Source: Leuctra nigra (lineage: Eukaryota > Arthropoda > Insecta > Plecoptera > Leuctridae). Taken from it: a stretch of 64,000 bases of DNA. The notes under the pieces were generated by a model. The model had not been told where the DNA came from. It did no database searches and worked only from the letters and a program-made list of their open reading frames with translations. Below are positions 55,468 through 64,000 of this stretch, in pieces. Location of the stretch: assembly GCA_934045905.1 (NCBI GenBank), contig OW203763.1:44355941-44419940 (forward strand). Reading direction: 5' to 3'. The position numbers and the translations under genes were made by a program. Within the stretch, counting starts at the first letter, position 1. Every line of letters starts with the position of its first letter.

Positions 55468-56656
55468 TACTATTTACATAGTGCATGGTAATTTCAGGAT
55501 AAATAAATGAAAAGCATTTTCTATTTATTATTGAATGTGACCGTCTGAATGATCGTACAAAAAAATAAGACAATGCGTAAAATTTGTATAGCTACCGCGG
55601 AATGCAGTAATAATATGATTCATATGACAATAAAATAATGCATAATATAATAATAACAACATGATAATCACGTAGATAAAATAAAAGTAATTTGATAAAA
55701 ACATAGGTACCTACCAAATAGGTATTAAAAATTGCTATGTTTAGTATTGAATTTGGCAGCAATTATGGAAACTTCACAACTCCGTTTCTTGTGAACACTT
55801 TAATTATTTCATATAAACCTGTATTACAGGACTATTAAATTAGATAATAATTATTTGAAATATGATTTTTACTGATTCCCTCAGTTAGGTGAATCAGTCA
55901 GTTACTCAGTCAGTTAGGTGAACGCAGCTTATAGGCGAGGAAAGTAGAGGCAATATTTTAAAATTTGCTTCCACTTTAGTATAACAGACTGAATTTTTTA
56001 CCACGAGTCAGCAACTGTTCAAAGGTCATTATATCCCAAAATTCCCCAAAATATTCTTGTCGGAACAACCCCCCAAAAATTATGGAACCCCCCGAAAAAT
56101 GCAAATCTCCTAATGTTAATATTTGATTAGCATTAGTCCTTAATATATCTATAATGCATTTCAAAATTTCAAAACAATTCAGGTAGGTGTATACATAAGT
56201 GGTGTACACTATAAAGTTGTAAAATTCGCATTTTTGTCTTAATAAATAGTCATTACTTGCAAAGAATGGAACCCCAAACGCTTAAACTGACACATTGTCC
56301 GCGCGTCGATTGTTACTGTGACCATAATTATCAACGTAAAAAGCTGTAACTAGTTTCATTCGATAGATGTATTCATTGGCTACAAGGAAAAAATACAAAT
56401 TCACCAAAACGTAAACTTCGTCGCATTGATTTTGCAAAAAACGCCGAGCGAAATCTTTGCTGCAAAAAGTGAAAACTTGACATAATGCCATAATTTTGCA
56501 AAATATGATAGAATAGATCTCAAATATAAGAAGGATTAACTTATATTCACCTTAAGGGGTGGTAAAAATAATTGTTGATAAAGTACCTACCCCTAATAAA
56601 GGTGCATTTTATACTTTTAAGGCCAAAAACGTGTGATTTGCCTCTGGCTATGTCCG
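55468..56656. other. Intergenic, no gene recognised
   Basis: CAGTTAGGTGAATCAGTCAG near 55880 is a local repeat. AT-rich otherwise. Confidence 0.35.
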
Positions 56657-56999
56657 ATATTTTCAAGTTTGTGACCGTCTCGTTGAAGATAGACTATATG
56701 TTAAAGCGACAAAGTTGTATAAAATGTAATGCTCTTCAAGAAGCATCGGCAACTTTTTTAAAAATATGTAATCTCCTAGAAGTTATGAGAGGTTATGTTT
56801 GTGTGAAAGTTTCATATTTAGCTGAATTATTGGTATACATCAGCGAAATTCTGAAATTGAAAACCAATTATAACATCTAGGAGATAGCATAATTTCAAAA
56901 TTGTGGTTGATGCTTTCTAAAGAGCATTAAATTCTCTACAACTTTGTCGCTTCAACATATAGTCTATCTTCAACGAGACGGTCACAAACTTGAAAATAC
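56657..56999. mobile_element. 343-bp foldback
   Basis: TATTTTCAAGTTTGTGACCG and complement at the ends; CTCGTTGAAGATAGACTATA and TGTTAAAGCGACAAAGTTGT mirrored on the right. Middle contains the 102-codon plus frame, an artefact. Confidence 0.85.
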
Positions 57000-57569
57000 G
57001 ATTTTATTGGCTGATCCTTCCCCTTAATACATTTCTCTACGAAACTACAAATTTGTATATAAAACTCATACATTTGCGTCCAAAATAATGTCACTAAGGT
57101 TAAATTGGGGTAAATCAATTAAAGCATTCTCTAAAGATTTAAATACAAACAATTTTAGATGGTTTCAATGCTTGACTTCGTTTCTAAAGCTGCTACCATA
57201 ACGTGTGTTTAGATCATCCCTCGTCATTTCACACTATCAGTACACTTTTTCTTGTTACCTGTTGTCGCTCTAATTTTCAAAATTTCCGGTTGTTTGTATC
57301 CTCCATTTGTATCTTGGAAATCGTGCCCTTGTCGAGGGATGGCACGTGTGCTACTTGGCTCATCACATTTATAATTGTTTTGTAAAACGACTTGTTTTTT
57401 TCTACCATTTTTCTGTAGTACACAACATAAGTTATAACAATGTAAACCTGGTACTTGCTACCTGAGATCAGACGAAATAGTATTACAGAGGCAATTATAC
57501 ATGTGAAACAGATTTATCTACAGAAAACATACGATATCAATATCATAGGCAATATTTAAGGTGCTGCAA
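57000..57569. other. Intergenic, no gene recognised
   Basis: Unremarkable; a 60-codon frame (57203-57385) with hydrophobic residues has no recognised family. Confidence 0.35.
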
Positions 57570-57935
57570 GCGCAAGCGATTTTGCTGCTTTTTGTAGACA
57601 CTTTTTGCGATACGATTGGAGACGAAATGGGTATACCAAATTATTTGAAAATTTAATCGTGATTAGATAAAAGACAAACTTAGGGTTATCCCTTGATAAA
57701 TTTTTAATTTTTTGTTTCGTTAATTAGTAATAATTAGTAGATTTTTGGTGAAAAATTAGCTATTTCTTGTCTCCCTGGGCGCCGTATAAAATTCAATTTT
57801 AAACATGTGCCAAGGGACAACCCTAAGTTTGTCTTTCATCGAATCATGATTAAAATTTGAGATCAATTGGTTTACGGGTTTGGTCTCCAATCGTATCGCA
57901 AATTTCATAGTTTTGCGCGGTTTTGTTGAATAACC
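57570..57935. mobile_element. Foldback, relative at 49131
   Basis: GCGATACGATTGGAGACGAA at 57608 faces TTGGTCTCCAATCGTATCGC at 57880; GACAAACTTAGGGTTATCCC faces GGACAACCCTAAGTTTGTC. Loop about 100 bp. Confidence 0.8.
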
Positions 57936-58684
57936 GGCGCCTAATTAACGATGCAATAAGCAAAAATGAAAAAGTGCTACTAATATACAATCAGACTGAT
58001 CATGTGAACATCCTGTAAAAGTTACACACACTTATGAAACAATTTTTCTCTCTCAATTTTCTAAAACGGCCGAGCGCTAGTATCTAGTCGGGCGTTAGCT
58101 CGACGCTGCCAAGCACCGTGTCAATACGAGGTCTACTTTTAAAACGCGGCGAGCTTACTACCACTACTGTATACTGCAAGCGCTTCACGCTCGTTTTCGG
58201 GGTGTCAGTACGCATGCAAGCAGTGTGAAATGAGAGTTGAAAACCATGGTTATCGGGTATATTTAGCCACGTGACAACACCTACCAAATTTCAAAGTGCT
58301 GCGATCATCCCTTTGGGGTGAATTTTGGGGCTCAAACATGCATGTTTTTTTTCATGCTAGTTAGTTAGTTAATTAGTTAGTTAGTTGGCTAGGTTACCAC
58401 GGTCAATTTGTTTGCCCCTCTCCACAGGTTGAACAATTTGTTCTAGAGAGTTGAAATTTGGCAGAGACATAGAGTCATAATTATTACACGAACCTTTGAA
58501 AGAAAATCTGGAAAATTTTGACCGGAAGTGAAGTTATTCCAATTTTAAATTGAATAGTTTTAAAAATTAAACGGGTCCACCGAGAGTTTTGAAATTTGGC
58601 ATCATTAAAGACAATGTAATGCTAGACACTCCACTTCAAGAAAAAACCCAAAGTTTTAAACCGAGAGTGGAGAAATTATCATTA
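57936..58684. other. Intergenic, no gene recognised
   Basis: Contains (TTAG)n-like words near 58358-58386 and a TTTTGACCGGAAGTGAAGTT block near 58517 related to the ETS-containing repeats. No gene. Confidence 0.4.
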
Positions 58685-59120
58685 TTTACGTTCCGCCCTT
58701 CTTGTTTGATACACTAAACAGCGGCTCTAATTCCCATCGGAATGATAGCTCATGTTAGGAAGGCAGCTGGCTTCGATTTCTACATAACGCGTTCGATTCC
58801 CGATCCCGGAAAACTTTTTTTTTCATATATTTTTTTTTAATTTGCATAAGCAATGATACCTTCATGGATATATATTCAAATGAGAGGTCCAGGGATGCTG
58901 TGAAGATCATCAATAGACCGAAACATCGCAATCGCGGCACGCCAGTTGCCATCGTGAACACTGAAGATATCAGGGAAACAGAATATACTCGCACGTCGTT
59001 TTACGTTCCGCTATTCTTCTTTGATACGATACAGCCTGCTTTGGTTTCTGTGTGGCGAATTGGTTCGATCACATGAGGCATGAGACTTCGAACACGGCGT
59101 TGACGGGTTCGATCCCCGTA
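58685..59120 (+). repeat. Tandem pair with tRNA-like ends
   Basis: TTACGTTCCGCCCTTCTTGT at 58686 and TTACGTTCCGCTATTCTTCT at 59001 start the two units. Each is followed by a tRNA-like stretch whose clearest part is a T arm: CGCGTTCGATTCCCGA (58788) and ACGGGTTCGATCCCCGT (59104), then a T run. The D arms are poor. Probably SINE pieces. Confidence 0.5.
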
Positions 59121-59324
59121 ACAAACGTTTTATTTTTTATCTTTTTATTTACTTAAAAAATGTTTAACCTTCTTACGTATATATTCAAAATGTTAATCCG
59201 AATACATTCAACGATTACATAGTTACTCTTTTTAATATTATACTCATTGGACTCTAGTAATGATTGTCAATGTACACGTTGTACGTAAAGTTGTGCAATA
59301 AAACAATTCGTGGTCATGCTAATC
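59121..59324. other. Spacer, nothing recognised
   Basis: AT-rich. Confidence 0.4.
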
Positions 59325-59905
59325 AACAGAATCTTGGTGGCTCAGTTACTAAACTAGAAACCACACAAAAAAGGCTCCATTACTGGGTGCATTAGGGTGT
59401 CACAGCTTTTAATTTGTCAGAATTATTTAATTATGTAAAATTCAGTTAATTAAGTAAATAGTAAAATTCAGTAAAGGCTCCATTACTAATATTCAGTGTA
59501 TTAGGTGTTTACAACTTTTCATTTGTCACACTTATTTAATTATTTAAAATAGAGTTAATTTGTCAATATTGGTGGCTCAACAAGAAACAAGAACAACACG
59601 AAACAAGAAACCACACAAAAAGGCTCCATTACGTGCATCCATTACGTGATCACAACTTTAAGTTCCTAAAATAAATTTAATTATTTTAATTATGCTAATT
59701 TGTCAATCTTGATGGTTCAGTTACGAAACAAGAAACCACACAAAATGGCTCCATTACTAGGTATATTAGGTGTTCACAACTTAGTCAAAATTATTTCATT
59801 ATTTCAGATGTAATCTGTCAATCTTAGAAGCTCGGTTACAATAAAACAAAAAACTACACTAAAGGGTCCATGCAAGGTGTATTTATAGGTGTGTAAAACA
59901 TTTAA
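59325..59905. repeat. Imperfect tandem array, ~110-155-bp units
   Basis: AGAAACCACACAAAAAAGGC (59358), AAAGGCTCCATTACTAATA (59472), GAAACCACACAAAAAGGCTC (59608), GAAACCACACAAAATGGCTC (59731) and AAACTACACTAAAGGGTCC (59851). Units also share TTGGTGGCTCA and ATTAGGTGTTCACAACTT. Diverged, about five units. Confidence 0.75.
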
Positions 59906-60547
59906 TGGAAATCTGTGGGTATGAGAGATTTAAATTTCATTTCATCATCCAACAATGCCTACGTTAAAAAGTTAGAATAATAAAACGCTTTTAAATTATC
60001 ATGATTTATTTCCAAACTGTGAGTCAAAGTCTCATCAAGTGACATTCTTTAATGGAAATAAATAAACCTGAAACTGATGTTCCTCCTAATCTGACACTAA
60101 TGAAATAAACATTGGTTTTGATGCGAACATTATATACGGAAGTGGTCTGGCTTGTTTAAATCGGCAATACAATAATATTCTTCAAGTATAGGCAATAGCA
60201 CGAAGTAGTTTCCTGGTTTGAAAATATGAAAATATTATCTTCCACAGCAACATCACAAAACAATATAATAATCACTAAATAAGATCAGTAGACTAATTAA
60301 AATGCAAGCTAGATAACTGTATACAAGACCCTATAGAAGAAGGCAACAATAATAAATGGACATCGATCGTATTTGCCATGAACAAAGGTAAACATTAAGT
60401 TGAACTCTCAGGTAGAGGCATAGAGGTGGAGATGCCAGGTATAGGCCGGCCCATGCTATCCGTGTAGTTACATAGGCCAGTGAGGCGGGTAGCGTAAATT
60501 TCATCACCCGTCATACTCCTTCCCACCAGCACTATAAACACCAGGTG
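59906..60547. other. Intergenic, no gene recognised
   Basis: GGTAGAGGCATAGAGGTGGAG near 60411 is locally repetitive. No gene. Confidence 0.35.
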
Positions 60548-61712
60548 GCTCAGCTAGTTAATCTTAACTAAGTTCCTTTTAAGTTACATTGCCTTCCAAA
60601 AACCATCCGGATTTTATTTAAAATGTGTTGTAAACATCTGTAAGCCTGCACGCTTTACCAATTGAGTTTATATGACATAAAAAAGTGAACTTGGGAGAAT
60701 TTAAAAATGAGGAAACGCATTTGCAATCATCTATCTTTCGTGTACCTTTCAGTTTACCAAGTGGCGACAAATATGTAGTACGAGATGAACGCACAAATTC
60801 CGGTCTACACCGGAACAATACACGTACAATTTACGTTATTCACATGACTCAAAGTTGGGAACTTTTAACAAATTATAATTTGAGATAACTCAAATTCAAC
60901 CAAAAGAAATTGACCCTTTCGTTATACTAACTTCGGAACTATTGAAAGAAAAACAGAAAACTTTAGACAAGAAGTGACGTTGTTGGCGTTAACTGTAATG
61001 ATAGGTAACACTTAATGATCAGTGAAAGCTGCTATAAACTTATACCCCATATGACATGTTGTACAAAAACAAAAACTTGTAAAAAAAACTGCCAAGCACC
61101 TTCCCACTTAAAACAATTGAGATCTAAAAGAAGGGCCAAGCAATAATATATTGTTTAAACATTTTCGCACTTAAAATTCGTGAAATCATTTCGCCCAGTT
61201 ACTGTCGCCAAGCACAACACTATAAACCTAACGTTGTGTCCAAATTTGAAGAATACAATCTAAGTGAACCATCATTGTAAACTTTAAAAAATTAAAAAAA
61301 TGAAAATCGACTTAAAAATAAATTTAAAATCGAAATTATAAAAATTAAAAATAAAGCTTGGCGCATTGAATTTGCACCGACCATGTAGACTTCTTCTATC
61401 TTCTTCCTACTTTCTGTCTCTCTTCGGCTCCTTTATCGTCATCTTCTTTCTTATGTTGCCTTCTTCTTGACACAATGCGCCTAGCTTTATTTTTAATTTT
61501 TTTAATTTCGATTTTAAATTTCATTATGAAATTATTTGAAATTATGAAATTATGCATTTTTTGTGGCTATCTAAATTTACCTGATTTCTGAAAATACCTA
61601 TCCTTGTTCCCTTTGCTCACTCAATTTAGAGACCCCGGTAAAAATAAAAAAACGGATGGTTTTTTGAGTCCAAAGTAACTTAAAAGGAACTTAGTTACAT
61701 ATCTAACTGGTA
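60548..61712. mobile_element. Possible 1.2-kb element with inverted ends
   Basis: AACTAAGTTCCTTTTAAGTT and CCAAAAAACCATCCGGATTT near 60568-60615 are mirrored by AAACGGATGGTTTTTTGAGT and AACTTAAAAGGAACTTAGTT near 61650-61695. The middle holds another foldback (61295-61535) and short frames without domain. Confidence 0.55.
61295..61535. repeat. Foldback related to the CTTGGCGCAT family
   Basis: AAATTTAAAATCGAAATT, AAAATTAAAAATAAAGCTTGG and CGCATTG face CAATGCGCCTAGCTTTATTT and complement. The loop (61370-61470) is TCTTC-rich. Confidence 0.65.
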
Positions 61713-62390
61713 ACTTTCCAGTTCCTTTATTTGAAAGGAACTAGGAACTAGACCTAGTTCCTTTTTGCCATGTTTACCATGTTATTACCATGTTTACATG
61801 TGTCCTATGTATCTATTACTTCTAATTTACATTGGATATGATCACATTTAGTGACCAGTACAACATACTGAAAACTTGGCGTTGCCATTGCTACCAACAA
61901 AATATAAATAAATAATCTGTATTGAAATGTCACTGGTGCACTGTCCCTGGTGTTTCCTTTTACACAATTATTCCCTATGCATGTTAATGGTAATTTGTTT
62001 ATGGTAATTATTCAGCATTGCAGGTGTGTTAAATCTACTTATTCATCAATCAATCATCAATATATATTAAAACTCAATTTTAAAGGATTTTTGTTTATTG
62101 AAGACATTTTCTCGAAAATTCCACTTTTTCAGAAAATGACTCAGCCGTTTTCTTAAGTTTTTTTGCTATCTCTTTTATCCTGAAGTTATTTGGCATTAAT
62201 TACTTAAATTCTAATGTACATTCGCGTCCAAAATTTTGATATATGGGTATCGCCTTTACAAAAAAAATATTGATAAAATTAAAAATGCCAACCTTCATTC
62301 AAATATGGAAACTGATTGTAAATATCTTACCCCGTTAGCCCACAAAAATCAAACGTGTGACAAAATACCACAAGTATCACCCTTTGCGCC
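61713..62390. other. Intergenic, no gene recognised
   Basis: AGTTCCTTT/AAAGGAACT words near 61720-61770. AT-rich afterwards. Confidence 0.35.
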
Positions 62391-63217
62391 CCCCTGGGCC
62401 CTCATTCACGTACATTGTCCTTATCCTTGCCTACCCCGGGGTAGCCTACCACTTGCTTACCACCTCGGGGTAGCGAATGACACATTCGTATTCACGAAGC
62501 AGTGGTATCTTGGTGGTAAGTCACTGCCTACTTGAAATTTGTATAGTGCAAATAGAACGTAAGTTTTAAGCAGGCCGTGGATTATTCCACCAATCAGATT
62601 CGAATATTATTTTCCGCGCGCGTGCATTTGTCTTTATTAAAAATAGTGACAGTTCAATTCCAAACGATAAACTACACAAATACTAAACAAAATGTGTTAG
62701 TGCAATAAAATCTGGTGCAACAATAGTTTTGTATGGTGAATTCAGTGCTAACTTAACTCTGCAACTTAAAAATATGTAGTTTATTACTTATATCTAGTGT
62801 TTAAGAAAATGTTAAGGAGGTTATATGGTCCATGGATTGACTGACTTGAACCAATAATACTATCCGATATGTTGTGGAACGATTAAATAAACAGGAACTA
62901 ACATAGTAAACGTAAGTAAAAGACAAATTATACACAATAAACACACAGCACAGCTGATAAGATGACGACGCGAAGGAATTACATCAAAAAGTTGTTTTGG
63001 CAGTCATGTCAAGTTAAAAATGGCCGCCAATAAATTACCACCAACTTCAAACTTGGTTACCACGGTTTACCCCTGCCTCGAGGTAGGGGTAGACTCTACC
63101 CCGGGGTAAGACATGATAACTTCTTCGTGAATACCGATACCACCACCACCCGGTATACCACGCCTTACCACTCGCTATCATGGCTTACCCCATGTACGTG
63201 AATGAGGGCCCTGGGGG
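62391..63217. mobile_element. ~830-bp element with ~24-bp inverted ends
   Basis: CCCCCTGGGCCCTCATTCAC and complement GTGAATGAGGGCCCTGGGGG. Sub-terminal words TACCCCGGGGTAG and CACGAAG...CTTCGTG also pair. Central part AT-rich with no transposase; likely a non-autonomous DNA transposon. Confidence 0.75.
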
Positions 63218-63289
63218 GTTGTTCTACCAAAGGGCAGATGTGAAACCAGTGAATGTGTAATGTGCGTACCTTGAGGTAGGGATGGAGCG

Positions 63290-63455
63290 AACTTGGATTT
63301 TGATATCGACTATCGATATCATTTATATATCGATACTTCGATATATCGATATATTGAAATATCGAAATATTGAAATATTGAAATATTGAAATATCGAAAT
63401 ATCGAAATATCGAAGTATCGATATATCGAAATATCGAAATATCGAAATATTGATA
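63290..63455. repeat. (ATATCGAA)n low-complexity array
   Basis: GATATATCGATATATTGAAA and AAATATCGAAATATTG words for about 150 bp. Confidence 0.85.
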
Positions 63456-63699
63456 TGGAAATAATATTTAGATGTATAGGTATGGAGATATTGATATATC
63501 GTATGAATGTATTAAATTGCTCCTAAAACTGCTAGGAATTTCAAAAGATAATGTAAAAAGAAATAACACAGCCGTTCCAAAATATAGGGTCCCCGACCAG
63601 ATAAGAAAGAAAATGTGAATAATCTGAGATAGTAATCCATAGTAGGTATAAACTTCAATTAAGAACATAATTGTATCATGCGGTAAGGCTTCAATAGCC
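63456..63699. other. Spacer before the LINE fragment
   Basis: No readable LINE frame before about 63700; a minus frame here has no recognised domain. Confidence 0.35.
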
Positions 63700-64000
63700 A
63701 GTGGTGGCAAATATAGTGGCTTCAATAGTGGCAGAGCCTTTAGTTTTCATTATAAATGAATCATTCTCGTCAGGTGTGTTTCCTGAGAATTTGAAAAAAG
63801 CAGTAATTAGTCCTTTATTCAAAAAAGGTAAAAAAGACGCGGTAGAAAACTACAGACCGATAGCCTTATTATCAGTATTTTCTAAAATTTTTGAGAAGGC
63901 ATTTTATAACAAGTTAATACTATTTTTAGAGAAATTTGACCTGCTATCAGATTGTCAACATGGATTTCGTAAAGGAAGATCTACTACTACTGCCATAAAC
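63700..64000 (+). CDS. LINE reverse transcriptase, 5'-truncated, runs off the window
   Basis: One open plus frame from about 63700 to the edge: FIINESFSSGVFPENLKKA, VISPLFKKGKKDAVENYRPI, ALLSVFSKIFEKAFYNKL and SDCQHGFRKGRSTTTAIN. These are the N-terminal motifs (finger region, NYRPI..L and HGFRxGRST) of a non-LTR reverse transcriptase, most like the Jockey/CR1/RTE-X side of the tree, though clade cannot be settled from 90 residues. The catalytic YxDD motif would lie beyond 64000. No endonuclease is found upstream, so the element is probably 5'-truncated. Confidence 0.85.

Overview
The window looks like nuclear DNA of an arthropod, most likely an insect. It is AT-rich, its genes are broken by GT-AG introns, and no bacterial-style operons are seen. 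It is dominated by transposon-derived DNA: PIF/Harbinger transposase genes, many foldback and MITE-like inverted repeats, SINE-like retroposons with target-site duplications (TSDs), tRNA-like and 5S-rRNA-like SINE modules, and the start of a LINE reverse transcriptase at the right edge. Species cannot be fixed from the sequence alone. One run of 200 Ns (52910-53109) is an assembly gap.

Layout. 0.1-3.5 kb: a SINE-like element sits against a 5'-truncated Pif1-type helicase that is fused to a ubiquitin-specific protease domain; three diverged ~330-bp tandem repeats follow. 4.6-6.1 kb: a three-exon Myb/SANT-like gene of the type that partners Harbinger transposases, with one frameshift. 9.5-18.3 kb: a Harbinger cluster, with a decayed transposase copy (10.6-11.3 kb, +), a copy with all three DDE residues split by a 2.4-kb intron (11.8-15.2 kb, -) and a multi-exon copy with DDE but no recognised C-terminal exon (16.2-18.3 kb, +). 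A 69/59-bp minisatellite at 9.5-10.2 kb appears to be made from a piece of this transposase coding sequence. 18-32 kb: almost entirely MITEs and foldbacks, plus a tandem pair of tRNA-containing repeats. 33.2-34.4 kb: an intronless C2H2 zinc-finger pseudogene. 35-37.4 kb: a third tRNA-containing repeat, a truncated 5S-type SINE copy and a broken cysteine-rich ORF cluster.

39-47 kb: two more copies of the SINE-like element, poly-G repeats, and several copies of a foldback family marked by ACTTGGCGCATCG and CACTCCGTGTAAAAATACC; a 5S-derived SINE lies between two arms of one copy. 47.8-52.6 kb: the first two exons of a small secreted cysteine protein, tentatively Diedel-like, running towards the assembly gap. 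47.1-47.4 and 53.5-54.2 kb: arrays of a composite ETS-CRE motif (ACCGGAAGTGACGTCA) carried by the body of the foldback family. 55-63 kb: more foldbacks, tandem arrays and a ~0.8-kb element with terminal inverted repeats (TIRs). 63.7-64.0 kb: a LINE reverse transcriptase continuing off the window.

Few genes here are clearly host genes; the secreted-protein locus is the best candidate. The Harbinger transposases and the SANT protein belong to a known two-component transposition system, but this window does not show that any of them form one intact element.
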